The notes: a model not told the origin generated them from the letters alone. Positions 46,225 through 57,351 are shown, counted from the stretch's first letter. The stretch: DNA of 64,000 nt from an uncultured Treponema sp. (GCA_946186185.1 CAMHMJ010000008.1:34574-98573), one strand, 5' to 3'. Numbers and translations are program-made.

Positions 46225-48444
46225 CTAATTAAAAACGCTGGTCTTTATCAGCCGTATTTTGTGGGCCCTGCTTACCGAAATCAGCTTCACTTCTTCTATT
46301 TCACTCTCCGACTCAACTGAAAGCTTTACAATAGAATCCGTTTCCTGCTTTATAATGCTCAGGGGTTTTCCAAGAAAGTAGTTTATTTTTGAACTGTCAC
46401 TTTCATCGCTCATGGCAATTTCCACAGAATCTCCCTGAGAAATGGCGTTTTCAAGAAGGCGAACCTTACCGGCGTAGTTCATGCCGTCCGCTTCAAGAAT
46501 TTCCAGACGCACAGAATCCGCCCTAAGCTGCTCCTCCGAAAGAATAATTCCCTTCTGAATGCGAAGAGAGAGCATATCCTGAACCTGCTTTGAAAACTGC
46601 TTTTCCTTCAGAAGCGCCATAAGTTCAAGTTTAGATTTTTCGCCCTCTTTCGAAAGTTCCGACAGAGATTTCTGCTCTTCAACAAAGGACATTCCTTCCA
46701 TTTCTGCAAGCTGCGGATACTGAGGAACCTCCGCCTTGTTCTCCGCCTGACGGATATTCCCCATAAATTCCAGATTGCTGGATCCCATAAACTCAGAAAT
46801 ATCGCTTTCCAGAGGCAGATTCAAAAGATAGATTCCTTCAGCAAGCTTTAACTGGATGTATTTTGCAATATTCGGATTTTTTTCCAGAACCCGAGCCGTT
46901 TTTTCTTCCACCTTGAGCACATAGCCCTTGTAGAGCATCGCAGAGGAATAGGTTTTGAACCATTCCTCCACATTCATCTTAAGATTTTGCGGAAGCTCAT
47001 AGGCCGTATACTGTTCCAGGAGCTCAAAAATCTTTTCCGGAGTATAATTCAAATCAAAGGAACGGCTGGAAGATTTTCTGTTCACATCAAACTCGGTTAC
47101 CGTGCTGCACTTTGTAACTTCCATAAAAACCGAAAGGGGAAGCAGCTCTGCAAAAGTAAAGCCAGGCATCACGGTAACATTTGTACCGGCGTTGATATTG
47201 ATAAGACCCTTTTTTGGAACTCCGCCAAAGGAAGAACCGGAGGCACCTGGTGCACCAGAAGCAATTCCCGGCGCACCGCCATTTTTTTCCTTCAAAAGGC
47301 TTTCAGAGAAAACCGGAGACGGAACATAGACTTCTTCCCCATTTTCGTCTTTTCCAGTCACCACAAAAAGCTTTAGTGTTATGGCGCTTTCCACCATCAT
47401 TTCCAGAAGATGGCCGCCTTCATATTTTGCCTCAAAAGAAGACTTTTCTTCCTGGGCACCGATTTCCGTGAACACAACACTTCGTCTTTCACTCAGCGCC
47501 TTTGAAAAGCTTGAAGTACGCTGATTTTCCCTGTAGCGCTTTGAATTTTCAAGAATAAAAGCCGCCGCACAAAGAGAATGCTTTGTAAATCCCTCTGCCG
47601 GAACCGTCGCAATCAAGTCCAGAAGGAGCTGGGCGTGAAGGCGCATGCCGGTTCGACCAAGATGGAGAGCGCCGGCGGTTGCAAGATAGGCATACTGCCA
47701 GGTTTCCGGTAGCAGGGCAAATTTTTCAAGATGAGGAATATCAAGATTCACCGATTTTTCTTTGACCCGGGAAATCCCAAGATTTACAAAGGCATTCAGC
47801 AAAAGCTCAAAAACCTTTTTATCTATGGAAAAAATCGATTCAAGACGGTCCGTATCCTTCTTCTTCAGGTTCATTCCGGTTTTTATCATTTCCGGATTCG
47901 AACTGATATAGGAAACAAAGGCAGCCAGAAACAGAGGAGAAAGCAGCTGTTCGCTTTCAAAAGTACGCTCCACGCAGACTGCCGGAGGAATAAGACAGTT
48001 CAAGCCCAGGTAGGGCTGAATTGCCTGCTCCAGAAGAGGATTCATCGCAATCACCTTAGAATTCGTCTCCGGATCGGTGTATGAAAAAATAAGAAGGCGC
48101 TCGGTCAGATTCAGAAGCTCAGCATAAATGGCAGAAAGGGTATATTCCGAACGGAAAAAGTTCAGGATTTTTGCCTGATCAGCCCGGTGAATCAAGGAAA
48201 CAAGAGAAAGCACCTTAAGATCAAATTCCGAAAGATAGGAAATAATCCGATTCTGGTTCTGCTCCTTTCTGAAAATCGTACTTAATTTTTCTATTAAATT
48301 AGGTTTATTGTACGGAGTCTGAATTGCACCCAGATATGTGCGCATAATTTCAAAAAAGCGCTCGTCCGGCATAAGGGTAAGACTTTCCCGCCAGAGAAGA
48401 ATCTTCTGCACTTTTTCGTCATTTTTTCTTCCTATAGTTTCCAT
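46225..48444 (-). CDS. Helicase-associated protein (Ssl2/XPB N-terminal-domain-like partner)
   Basis: 739-aa ORF from METIGRKND after GGAGGTT RBS; adjacent to XPB helicase; family assignment partly by context. Confidence 0.6.
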   Translation of the reverse strand: METIGRKNDEKVQKILLWRESLTLMPDERFFEIMRTYLGAIQTPYNKPNLIEKLSTIFRKEQNQNRIISYLSEFDLKVLSLVSLIHRADQAKILNFFRSEYTLSAIYAELLNLTERLLIFSYTDPETNSKVIAMNPLLEQAIQPYLGLNCLIPPAVCVERTFESEQLLSPLFLAAFVSYISSNPEMIKTGMNLKKKDTDRLESIFSIDKKVFELLLNAFVNLGISRVKEKSVNLDIPHLEKFALLPETWQYAYLATAGALHLGRTGMRLHAQLLLDLIATVPAEGFTKHSLCAAAFILENSKRYRENQRTSSFSKALSERRSVVFTEIGAQEEKSSFEAKYEGGHLLEMMVESAITLKLFVVTGKDENGEEVYVPSPVFSESLLKEKNGGAPGIASGAPGASGSSFGGVPKKGLININAGTNVTVMPGFTFAELLPLSVFMEVTKCSTVTEFDVNRKSSSRSFDLNYTPEKIFELLEQYTAYELPQNLKMNVEEWFKTYSSAMLYKGYVLKVEEKTARVLEKNPNIAKYIQLKLAEGIYLLNLPLESDISEFMGSSNLEFMGNIRQAENKAEVPQYPQLAEMEGMSFVEEQKSLSELSKEGEKSKLELMALLKEKQFSKQVQDMLSLRIQKGIILSEEQLRADSVRLEILEADGMNYAGKVRLLENAISQGDSVEIAMSDESDSSKINYFLGKPLSIIKQETDSIVKLSVESESEIEEVKLISVSRAHKIRLIKTSVFN

Positions 48445-48482
48445 AAAATAAACCTCCTCGTAGTTCAATATAGCAAAATGTT

Positions 48483-48673
48483 GAGTTTTATAAAAATAAA
48501 ATTAAAATTGGCTACCGGTCGCGATCTGCGGGTCAAAACCGCGTGCTAGCACGCTAAACGCTGTTTGTGGCAAAGGAACTCATAAAATGCCGCTTGCGCG
48601 GCAGCCACAAACAGAGTTTTTTTGCCCGCATTTCGCTACCCTCCCGCCAATTTTAATCTTTTCTTGAAAACTC
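48483..48673. repeat. 191-bp nested inverted repeat between XPB helicase and its partner gene
   Basis: ATTAAAATTGGC (48501-48512)/GCCAATTTTAAT (48646-48657); CTGTTTGTGGC/GCCACAAACAG; TGCCGC/GCGGCA; palindrome GCGTGCTAGCACGC (48541-48554). Confidence 0.88.
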
Positions 48674-48683
48674 TACCTTTTTC

Positions 48684-50624
48684 TCACAAAATGTCGCTGC
48701 CGCATCCGTCGGGCAGGGCTTCTGTCTCCAGAATCTCGTTCAAGTCTGACGATTCGGTGTAGCGCAGGATGCGGTAGGAATAGCCCTGCTCTGCAAGGAA
48801 TTTCTGGCGGTTGGAGCCGAAATCCTCTTCCACAGTATTCCGGGTAATCAGCGTGAAGAAGCGGGACATTCTTTCCTTTGGACGAAGAATTCGTCCCAGG
48901 CGCTGAGCCTCTTCCTGCCGGCTTCCAAAGGTTCCGGAAACCTGAATTGCAATAGAGGCATCCGGAAGGTCGATGGCAAAGTTTGCAACCTTGGAAACCA
49001 CCAGAACGTGAATATTTCCCGCCCTGAAATCGCTGTAGATTTTATCCCGCTCGGCATTTGGCGTTTTTCCCGTGATAATCGGCACATTAAGCCGCTTTGA
49101 AATCTCTTCCAGCTGGCTGATGTACTGCCCGATCACAAGTATTTTATCTTCCGGGAACATTTTTATAATGCTCTCGGCAATTTCAAGTTTTTCCGGATTT
49201 TCGCTGGCAATTCTGTGTTTAGTTCGTGCCGGAGAAACCGCATAGTCCACTTCCTGGGCTTCCGGAAGGTCAAGGCGGATTTCCACACATTCAGCGGTGG
49301 CAATCCAGCCGGTTTTCTCAAGCTCCTTCCAGGGAACATCGTAGCGTTTAGGTCCCACAAGACTGAAGACATAGCCCTCGCAGCCGTCTTCCCGGACTAA
49401 GGTTGCGGTAAGGCCAACCCGGCGCACCGCCTGAAGCTCGGCAACAACCCGGAAAACCGGCGCCGGCAGCATGTGAACCTCGTCGTAAATGATAAGTCCC
49501 CATTTTCGCTCACGGAAAATAGAGAAATGGGGATATGGGCCGTCCTTTTCTGGTCGCCAGGTCAATACCTGATAGGTTGCAACCGTAACCTGCTTGATTT
49601 CCTTGTTTTCACCAGTGTACTCGGCAATCTGGTCCGGCTCAAGATTAGTCTTATCCAGCAATTCGCCGATCCACTGATGAACGGCGGAAATATTTGTAGT
49701 AATAATCAGGGTGCTGGTCTTCAAAAGATCCATCACCGTCATTCCAACAATGGTTTTTCCCGCCCCGCAAGGAAGCACAATGGTTCCAAAACCCGTACCC
49801 GGGCCTTTATTTCCAACCAGTGCCTGTGCGGCAGACCGCTGATATTCACGGATATTAAAAGGAGCGCCGTTTTTTGTCTCGGCACGCAGGCTGAAGTCCA
49901 GGGGCTCTCCGTCTTCCAGCTGAATTTCATCCTTTACCGGCCAGAGGGACTTGAGGAGAACCTGTTTTACGGTTCCGCGGTCGGTAAGCTTTAGGGAGAA
50001 ACAGTATTTTTTTTCATCTTCAGAAAGCTGAATTTTTTGAACAGCGGTTCCATCAGCATTCTGTGCAGCCACCGCACCTTCATCATAGGTACAGGGAGTC
50101 AAAAGTTTTTTTGCAGCCGGATTTGCCGCAATCTCAAGGAAGACCTGACGGTAAGCCGTTACAAGATAGAGATATTGTTCTTCTATATATTTAGCGGGAG
50201 CGGCTTTTGTGGAGCCGGCCTTTTCCGCAGCACAAGCTTCCGCTGTTTCCGCAGGCTTCCCAGTTCCAGCCGCATCCGCTGCTTCTTCCGATGGCTTAAG
50301 GGGAACCATCACCTTTACGCCGGGAATAAGGCGCAGCTTTCCAAAGCGGCCGGCAGTTTCCGTAATCCACATTACAACCGACTGAGGCACATCGTAGCGC
50401 GCATATTTTTTTAAGACCGCAACTGCATCCTCCGGGGTAAAGCCCGCACTGGTAGCATTCCACAGGGAAAGAGGAGTTAGGCGGTAGGTGTGCAGATGCT
50501 CCGGCGAACGCTCCAGCTCCGCAAAAGGGATCAGGTCGTTCCGACATTCCGCAGCTAAAGGCGCATGTACATCAAGCAAAAGAGTTCTGTCACTCTGAAC
50601 AATCAATGGATTATCAAACTGCAT
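48684..50624 (-). CDS. DNA repair helicase XPB (SF2)
   Basis: GTIVLPCGAGKTIVGM (Walker A), LIIYDEVHMLPAPVFR (DEVH), GLTATLVREDG, QEEAQRLGRILRP. Confidence 0.93.
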   Translation of the reverse strand: MQFDNPLIVQSDRTLLLDVHAPLAAECRNDLIPFAELERSPEHLHTYRLTPLSLWNATSAGFTPEDAVAVLKKYARYDVPQSVVMWITETAGRFGKLRLIPGVKVMVPLKPSEEAADAAGTGKPAETAEACAAEKAGSTKAAPAKYIEEQYLYLVTAYRQVFLEIAANPAAKKLLTPCTYDEGAVAAQNADGTAVQKIQLSEDEKKYCFSLKLTDRGTVKQVLLKSLWPVKDEIQLEDGEPLDFSLRAETKNGAPFNIREYQRSAAQALVGNKGPGTGFGTIVLPCGAGKTIVGMTVMDLLKTSTLIITTNISAVHQWIGELLDKTNLEPDQIAEYTGENKEIKQVTVATYQVLTWRPEKDGPYPHFSIFRERKWGLIIYDEVHMLPAPVFRVVAELQAVRRVGLTATLVREDGCEGYVFSLVGPKRYDVPWKELEKTGWIATAECVEIRLDLPEAQEVDYAVSPARTKHRIASENPEKLEIAESIIKMFPEDKILVIGQYISQLEEISKRLNVPIITGKTPNAERDKIYSDFRAGNIHVLVVSKVANFAIDLPDASIAIQVSGTFGSRQEEAQRLGRILRPKERMSRFFTLITRNTVEEDFGSNRQKFLAEQGYSYRILRYTESSDLNEILETEALPDGCGSDIL

Positions 50625-50765
50625 AGCAGAATATTTTAACTTATAGCAGATAAAATCACAATAAGAGCGGGCATTTTTTTTCACCAATATCAGCGCTTGC
50701 GAACATCGTTCTTCACCAATATACAAACTCTGCTCTGTATGTTAAAATTATAACAGAGGTTTAAT

Positions 50766-52889
50766 ATGAAAAAGATTTCCAGACTCCATTCAGGTTCTTT
50801 TTTTAAGGCGTTTAGTGCCGCACTTTGCACGCTTTTTTTAATTTCATGCGCAGTCAGTACTGCCACAACAGATGAAGGCCCTTCCGGTACTGAACAATCC
50901 GGAGGATCGGGCGGTTCGGGAACCCAGACGAATTCTGATGACTCGGACAAGAAAACGGATGTGGCAACCCTGAATCCGGAACCGTATACTTCAAGGTCAG
51001 AAAATCTTGATTTCATCTTCAATCCTGATGTACTTGGGGAAACTACAATTACAATCAGCCGGAAAGAATGGCAGAAAATGCTGTTTTTTTATGACAAGAA
51101 CAAGGACTACGAACAGTATGTAACTGCACAAAAATACAACTTTACAAAAGGCTCAAACACATGGGAACTGAACAATGTGGGAATCCGCGTCCGGGGAAAC
51201 ACAAGCCGTAAAGATGCTCGTCCGCAGAAAAGCGGTTTTGAGGGCTACCAGAACAATTATGTTCAGTGCCATTTCAAAGTCGATTTTGAAGAGTTCCTTG
51301 AAGACGGTCAGGGACAGAAAATCGCAGGCAGCATGAAAAGTGTTATGCTAAAGCACTTCAAAGGCGACCCGACCTACACCCGTGAAGTTTACGGCTACAA
51401 CCTTTTCCGCCAGAACGGCATCTGGATAGCACCTCGTGCCGCATTCACAAAGCTTACCATTAAAATAGTAGATTCTGATTCAAAAGTGGAAACCGTAAAT
51501 TACGGCGTTTACGCAATGATTGAATCCATCGACAAGCAGTTCCTTAAAGCTCGAAAAGCAAAGGCTGGCGGAAAAGCTGGAGAATGCCTTGAATCCGACG
51601 ACGGAAACCTGTGGAAATGTACAGGCTATGCGCCGTTAACTCCGAATCCTGACAAAATCGGCGTTGAAACCGGCGGAGATTTTAAGAATATCAATACAGA
51701 TTCTTCCAATCCTGAAGACTGGAGTGCAGATTACAACGGCAAAAACACTCCGCACTACGATTTGAAAACCCACAAAAGTAAGCCGACAGAACCTGTAAAT
51801 CAGTTTAAAACTTTCATGTCTCAGCTTTCAAACCTGAATGGCGAAGCAAACATTACCGCCTGGATGGAAAATAATTTCGATGTAGATTTGTTCCTCCGCA
51901 CTTACGCAATCAATGTAATTCTTGGAATGTGGGATGACTACTGGTACAACCGCAGCAACTACTATTTCTACTTTGATAAAAGCGGAAAAGCCTATTTCAT
52001 TCCGTACGATTACGACAATATTCTGGGCTGTAATATCAACGAAGATTTTGTAACAAAAGATCCTTTATACTGGGGACCAGTAAATAACGAACGTCCATTA
52101 ATTTACAAAATTCTGTCCGTAAAAAAATATAAACAGCTTTATCAGAATTATCTTCTTGAATATTCAAAAGAAGGAAGCAAATTCTATGTTACCGAAAGCC
52201 AGAAGCGCCTGAACAGCTGGAAATCTATGGTTGCACCAAACATCTTCTCAAGCCAGATACAATTCGGCGGAGAATGCTATGGTGAATGGGGCGACTACTT
52301 TGCAGACTGGGGATATCCGGGCTGGTGTCCACAGTACAAGCTTTTCAGCGGCGATGACACAACAAACTACTTTAAGGCAAAGACAAAAACAATTGCAAAA
52401 TACTGTAAAGCAAGCACCATTGATGATGACGATAACGGCGGTGGAAATGACAACGGCGGCGGCGGTTCCGGAGAAGGAGACGATAACGGAGGCGGAAGCG
52501 GCTCTGGTGGCGGAAACGAAAATGAAACCGACTGGAATTCCATTCCGGTTTCCAGCTATCTTCCGATTTATGTGAACGGAAACTCCTACACCTTTATCTT
52601 TGTTCCAACAGATTACTGGGTTACCTATGACGGAAGCCAGCATGTTACTGTTCGCGGTGAATTTAACGGCTGGAGCGCAGATGCGACACAGCTTCAGTGG
52701 GATTCTTCAGCTAAGTTCTACACAGCGACTGTTACAATAGAAGATTTGGGAGAAAATCCGCGATACAAATTCTATAGTCCAACCACAGGAGCATGGTTCG
52801 GAGGCGCAGACTACCGGGGAACTTTACCGGAAGGGTATACTCAAACTGAGGGTAACTACAATCTGCTTTTCCCGAGCGGTTCAAATTAA
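50766..52889 (+). CDS. CotH-kinase-family lipoprotein with Gly-rich linker and C-terminal carbohydrate-binding-like domain
   Basis: Lipobox ISC; GIRVRGNTSRKD, MLKHFKGDPTYTREVYGYNLFR, YFIPYDYDNILG; linker GGGNDNGGGGSGEGDDNGGGSGSGGGNEN. Confidence 0.85.
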   Translation: MKKISRLHSGSFFKAFSAALCTLFLISCAVSTATTDEGPSGTEQSGGSGGSGTQTNSDDSDKKTDVATLNPEPYTSRSENLDFIFNPDVLGETTITISRKEWQKMLFFYDKNKDYEQYVTAQKYNFTKGSNTWELNNVGIRVRGNTSRKDARPQKSGFEGYQNNYVQCHFKVDFEEFLEDGQGQKIAGSMKSVMLKHFKGDPTYTREVYGYNLFRQNGIWIAPRAAFTKLTIKIVDSDSKVETVNYGVYAMIESIDKQFLKARKAKAGGKAGECLESDDGNLWKCTGYAPLTPNPDKIGVETGGDFKNINTDSSNPEDWSADYNGKNTPHYDLKTHKSKPTEPVNQFKTFMSQLSNLNGEANITAWMENNFDVDLFLRTYAINVILGMWDDYWYNRSNYYFYFDKSGKAYFIPYDYDNILGCNINEDFVTKDPLYWGPVNNERPLIYKILSVKKYKQLYQNYLLEYSKEGSKFYVTESQKRLNSWKSMVAPNIFSSQIQFGGECYGEWGDYFADWGYPGWCPQYKLFSGDDTTNYFKAKTKTIAKYCKASTIDDDDNGGGNDNGGGGSGEGDDNGGGSGSGGGNENETDWNSIPVSSYLPIYVNGNSYTFIFVPTDYWVTYDGSQHVTVRGEFNGWSADATQLQWDSSAKFYTATVTIEDLGENPRYKFYSPTTGAWFGGADYRGTLPEGYTQTEGNYNLLFPSGSN

Positions 52890-52952
52890 AACGCTGTTCA
52901 CAAAGAGCCGTTTTTACTAAACACAGGGGCAAAAATTGCCAATAATAGAAGT

Positions 52953-54179
52953 ATGAAGAAATTTTTTGTTTATTTTATTGCGATTATTTCATTTTTACTC
53001 GTTCCTCTTTCAGCATGGAGCGAAGAAGAACTTTCTCAGTCAGAAGTCCGGGTTTTGCGCGAAAGATTCATAAAAGAAGCTAAAAAAAGCATAGACGCAC
53101 CCTACACCAGCGGAAAGCGCGGTCCTGCAACCTTTGACGAAGCAGGCTACGTTCACTTCTTTGTACAGACGGTGCTTGAAATCGTTCTTCCTGCCACTGT
53201 GCGGGGAATTTACGATTTTGCCCAGATTGTATCGGATTCAGAGCGTGAACCGGGAGACCTTGTATTCTTCAGAAACGAAGCGGGCTCTCAGATAAACGAC
53301 ATCGGTATTTACCTTGGTGACGGAAAATTCCTTGCCTGCTCAAAAACCTACGGCAACAAAAAAAGCGTTCAGGAATATTCCATGAAGGATTCTTCCTGGA
53401 AAAAGGCCTATGCAGCCACCGGAAAGCTGCTTCCTCAGTCAAAATTGGGAGACTCTCAGATAAAAGCGGCTTCCACAGGCTCAACCACGAAAAAGACAAC
53501 TGCTTCAAAAAAGGCAGATAAAAAATCGAAAAACACGGCCGATTCCGTGGATGCTGAATCAGAGGATTCTTCAGAAGCTTCCGAATCAGGAAAAGCTTCA
53601 AAAACAGCGAAGGCTTCAAAATCAAAAGAAAGCCGAAAAACCGCTGCTTCAAGCAGGGAACATTCTTCCGGCTCTGCAACGGCAGACAGCTTTGTATTCT
53701 CAGGCTACCTCACCGGCGACTGGTCACTTTTCACTGAAAAGCGCTTTATGCCTAACTTTCGGGGATTAACAGCCTTTGCCCTTATGGACTACGAAGGAGA
53801 AACTGTTACACCTGGAGCGGGCTTTGCCTTAAGATGGAACAACGGAGCCGGTGTATTCCAGGCACCTCTCCTCTTCTCCCTTAAAGCCGGCGATTATGTC
53901 CGCTTTTACGCAGGTCCGATGTTCACAGTTGGAAATGCAAGCACTCCGGACTCAAAAACTCCGATTAAAGCTTCAATTTTCCCAGGAATTCTTGGAATGA
54001 CGGTTTACCTCCCGTCCTTCACCAGCGGCGATTTTAAGGTTCAGATTATTCAGGACTTTAACTACACCTTCTTCAATCAGGAAGACGGAAGTATGCTTCC
54101 GCCACTGGACAGCCTTGCTTCAGGACTGGAACTTTCTACGGGAATTAGTGTAACCTTCCCGATGTCCATCTTTTTTTAA
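52953..54179 (+). CDS. NlpC/P60-like N-terminal domain, Ser/Lys-rich linker, predicted barrel-like C-terminus
   Basis: Signal peptide; REPGDLVFFRNEAGSQINDIGIYLGDGKFLAC; linker of S/K/A/E; C-terminal beta-rich. Confidence 0.65.
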   Translation: MKKFFVYFIAIISFLLVPLSAWSEEELSQSEVRVLRERFIKEAKKSIDAPYTSGKRGPATFDEAGYVHFFVQTVLEIVLPATVRGIYDFAQIVSDSEREPGDLVFFRNEAGSQINDIGIYLGDGKFLACSKTYGNKKSVQEYSMKDSSWKKAYAATGKLLPQSKLGDSQIKAASTGSTTKKTTASKKADKKSKNTADSVDAESEDSSEASESGKASKTAKASKSKESRKTAASSREHSSGSATADSFVFSGYLTGDWSLFTEKRFMPNFRGLTAFALMDYEGETVTPGAGFALRWNNGAGVFQAPLLFSLKAGDYVRFYAGPMFTVGNASTPDSKTPIKASIFPGILGMTVYLPSFTSGDFKVQIIQDFNYTFFNQEDGSMLPPLDSLASGLELSTGISVTFPMSIFF

Positions 54180-54182
54180 AGC

Positions 54183-54923
54183 ATGAACTTTAAGATAATT
54201 TCAAAAACCGTTGCCCTTTTGTGCGCTGTTTTTCTCTACTCTGCAATTTTCTGTTCCTGCGAAAGTACCGTTACAATCAAGGTTTCCGGGAACAAAACCT
54301 GGTTTTCCTTCAGCGCTGAAGGTGGCGAAAAATTTATTAAAACCCTCAAAATGCTGGATTCTTCCGAAGGCTTTGGAAGTGAAGACAGCGTCTCGGGTGC
54401 AGAAAACACCTCTTACTCAGGAAGCAACGGGGGAAACACAAATACCGGCTCCTCAGGCGGCCCGGAGCTTTTTAATCCTGCCGTAATTCAGGAAAACTTT
54501 ACGGCAGCCGGCTTTAAGGATGTTCGCGCAGAAAAAATCGGAAACAAGGGCTTTTCGGTAACCTTCAGCTCCCCGGAAAACGCAAAAAATCCCCTCACAG
54601 AATCCGGAATTCTAAATTATTCGGAACTCAAAAAGCCGTATTTTTCACTTTCACGGGAAAAGTTCCAGCTTTTCTACGATAAAATTCCTTTTGAGCTCAA
54701 AAGCTACATCGACCTGTTCATGGCTCCATCCTTCACCGACGAAGAAATGGACAACGAAGAATATCTGGATTTAGTCGCTTCCGTATTTGGTCCGGGACTT
54801 TCCGAAGAAATCAAAAACGCCCGCATTCACTTTGTCTTTGACGACAACGGTAAAATCTCCCGCAAAACCATGTCACTTCTTTCAATCCTGAACATTGAAG
54901 GAAAGCTTACAATCGGAATGTAA
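54183..54923 (+). CDS. Hypothetical lipoprotein
   Basis: Lipobox FCSC; 246 aa, no recognised family. Confidence 0.7.
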   Translation: MNFKIISKTVALLCAVFLYSAIFCSCESTVTIKVSGNKTWFSFSAEGGEKFIKTLKMLDSSEGFGSEDSVSGAENTSYSGSNGGNTNTGSSGGPELFNPAVIQENFTAAGFKDVRAEKIGNKGFSVTFSSPENAKNPLTESGILNYSELKKPYFSLSREKFQLFYDKIPFELKSYIDLFMAPSFTDEEMDNEEYLDLVASVFGPGLSEEIKNARIHFVFDDNGKISRKTMSLLSILNIEGKLTIGM

Positions 54924-54996
54924 AGCAATTTCTTTTTATCGGCCTTTGTAAACGAAACGAACTGAACTATTCCGGTATTTCTAATTAGATTTTCCC

Positions 54997-57156
54997 TTAC
55001 ACCTTAAACTGATCAACCTGCTTTCCGATTTCACTGATTGAGTTTTCCATCAGGACGTTGATTTCGGCAAGTGCATCACCAGTTGCATTGATCTTTCCGG
55101 CACTAATTCCCATTTCATCCATACTGTGCTTCATGGTGCTGGTTTCATTCTGAAGTGTTCCAACCTCTTCCATAATTACACGGCTGTCATTGGTCATGTC
55201 TTTAGAAGCCTTCTGAACCGAATGTGTACTGTCGTTCAGACGGGAAAGAGCATCCGTAATCTGAACGGAACCTTCCTGCTGTTCGGACATTGCAGCCTTA
55301 ATCTGGCGTACAATAGCATCGGTTTCTTCAATTTCAGAAGCAAGGTGTGCATAGCCCTGAACACCCTTCTGAGTAGCCTGAACAACAGTTTCAATGGTAC
55401 TCTGGATTCTTGTAAGCTGTTCACCAATTGTCTTTGACTGGCCTGAAGATGTTTCAGAGAGTTTTCGAATTTCATCTGCAACAACCGCAAAACCCTTTCC
55501 TGCCTCACCAGCGTGGGCAGCCTCAATTGCCGCATTCATGGCAAGGAGATTTGTCTGGTTTGCAATATTTGCAATAACTGTATTTGCTTCACTCAAAAGC
55601 TTAGACTGGTTTTCAATTTCTGTAATCTGGGTCTGAAGAAGACTCTGGGTTTTTGCACCGCTTTCCGCATCTGATTCAAGAGTTTCAAATGAAGAAGCCA
55701 TTTTATCTACCGAACGGTTTACTTCACCGATATTTCCAATCATCTGCTCAACAGCACCGGAAGCCTCTTCCACTGACTGCGCCTGAACTGCGACCAGTTT
55801 TTCAAGAGAATGAATACTTTCAAGAATCTTTTTAACGCTCTCGGAAGTCTGCTCTACGCTGGCGTTCTGATCCTTAAGATTTACATCCAGATTCTTGATG
55901 CTTGCACTGATCTGTTCAATAGAAGCCATTGCATCGCTTGTTGCATCCGTAAGTTTTGCACCGGCATCGTTCAATGAAGCTTTTGACTGCTTCATGCTGA
56001 CGATGATTGCCTGCAGCTTATCCGAGAAAACATTGAAGCTGGCCGCAACATCCCCAATTTCATTTTCAGCTTTAATTTCAATTCGCTTTTTAAGATTTGC
56101 GTTTCCGTTTGCAATCTGCTCGGCAGTTTCACTGATACCGTCTCGGATAACACGAAGCGGCTTCATGATTTGTCGTGTCACAATTGAAATTATAATCGCG
56201 ATAATCACACCAAAAATTGCACATACAAGAATCGTGGTTCTGAGGGTATTTTTGAAGGCTTCAAAAACAGTTTCCTTTGGACAGAAAGCCACAATCTGAT
56301 AGCCCGTACGAGGATTGGTTATGTATTCAGTAAAATAGGTTTCTCCCTTGATATCAATTGAACCGCTCTTAGAAGAGGATGCAAGAAGATTTCTTAATCC
56401 AGGAATACCAATATCGTCGATATTCTTGAAATTATTTTTATCTTTACTGGTATCCGCAAGAATAGTTCCGTCCTTCTGAACCATCATTACAAAGCTTTCT
56501 TTTCCGAAATACATAACGTCAAGAATGCCGGTAAGGGTGTCTAGGGAAACTTCGATGGAAGTATTTCCAATAAAATCGCCGTTATGGTCGTACGCACAGC
56601 GTGTAATTCCTACTACCGTAGCACCAACTGTTGAAGCAAATGCATCGGTAATCATAACCTTTCCATTTCCGTTCAAAGCAGTCTGATACCAGCCGCGCTT
56701 TCTTGGGTCGTAACCGCCGTTCATAGAGCTGTCAAAATTGGTGCCGTATCCACCCCATTTTGTTCCAATATAAATCTCGGCAATATCCTTGTCGTTTCTT
56801 GCAAAGCTCTTACATACCTTGCGGATATTCTCTTCAACCGGGCTTTTTTTGTAGCCAAGAATCTGAATCGTTCCAACTTCATTCACAAAGGAATGAATTG
56901 TGCTATCTGCCGCCTTTACTTCATCAGTTTCAGAAAAAACATTCAGCTCTGTTTCCTTTGCACCAAAAAACATGGAAATTGAATCGGAAAATTCAGAAAG
57001 CTGAGTTCTGGCATTACCATAAAAATCTTCAAGGCTGTTTTTTGAAAAGAAAATTCCTGTTGTAATAGAAGAAATCGCAACAACTGCAACAATGATTAAA
57101 ACTGTAACAATAGAAAATCTGGTCGTAATTGATCGTTTTTTTAAAAGTAAAGGCAT
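54997..57156 (-). CDS. Methyl-accepting chemotaxis protein with Cache-type sensor domain
   Basis: [33 protein letters not shown] hairpin tip; periplasmic domain [17 protein letters not shown]. Confidence 0.95.
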   Translation of the reverse strand: MPLLLKKRSITTRFSIVTVLIIVAVVAISSITTGIFFSKNSLEDFYGNARTQLSEFSDSISMFFGAKETELNVFSETDEVKAADSTIHSFVNEVGTIQILGYKKSPVEENIRKVCKSFARNDKDIAEIYIGTKWGGYGTNFDSSMNGGYDPRKRGWYQTALNGNGKVMITDAFASTVGATVVGITRCAYDHNGDFIGNTSIEVSLDTLTGILDVMYFGKESFVMMVQKDGTILADTSKDKNNFKNIDDIGIPGLRNLLASSSKSGSIDIKGETYFTEYITNPRTGYQIVAFCPKETVFEAFKNTLRTTILVCAIFGVIIAIIISIVTRQIMKPLRVIRDGISETAEQIANGNANLKKRIEIKAENEIGDVAASFNVFSDKLQAIIVSMKQSKASLNDAGAKLTDATSDAMASIEQISASIKNLDVNLKDQNASVEQTSESVKKILESIHSLEKLVAVQAQSVEEASGAVEQMIGNIGEVNRSVDKMASSFETLESDAESGAKTQSLLQTQITEIENQSKLLSEANTVIANIANQTNLLAMNAAIEAAHAGEAGKGFAVVADEIRKLSETSSGQSKTIGEQLTRIQSTIETVVQATQKGVQGYAHLASEIEETDAIVRQIKAAMSEQQEGSVQITDALSRLNDSTHSVQKASKDMTNDSRVIMEEVGTLQNETSTMKHSMDEMGISAGKINATGDALAEINVLMENSISEIGKQVDQFKV

Positions 57157-57177
57157 GATATCTCCGCATTATAATAG

Positions 57178-57193
57178 ATACTATACATAGTAT
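57178..57193. promoter_or_regulatory. Palindrome in the mcp promoter region
   Basis: ATACTAtacaTAGTAT, just upstream of a minus-strand TATAAT (complement of 57168-57173). Confidence 0.6.
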
Positions 57194-57331
57194 TGTCTAA
57201 AGCTCAAAAAATCAAGCAAAAAAAACAATTTCCTTCAATATAGACGGTTAAATATCTGAAGTTCCAGTTATAAGTCGGTTTTCTTAGTACAATTCAAATC
57301 ATAAAAATATCAGAAAAATAATTTTTTTTAA

Positions 57332-57351
57332 TGTTTCTATTGACAGAAACA
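57332..57351. promoter_or_regulatory. Operator 1, overlapping the -35 of the ECF S-component gene
   Basis: TGTTTCT-ATTGAC-AGAAACA, perfect dyad; -35 TTGACA at 57340-57345. Confidence 0.75.
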
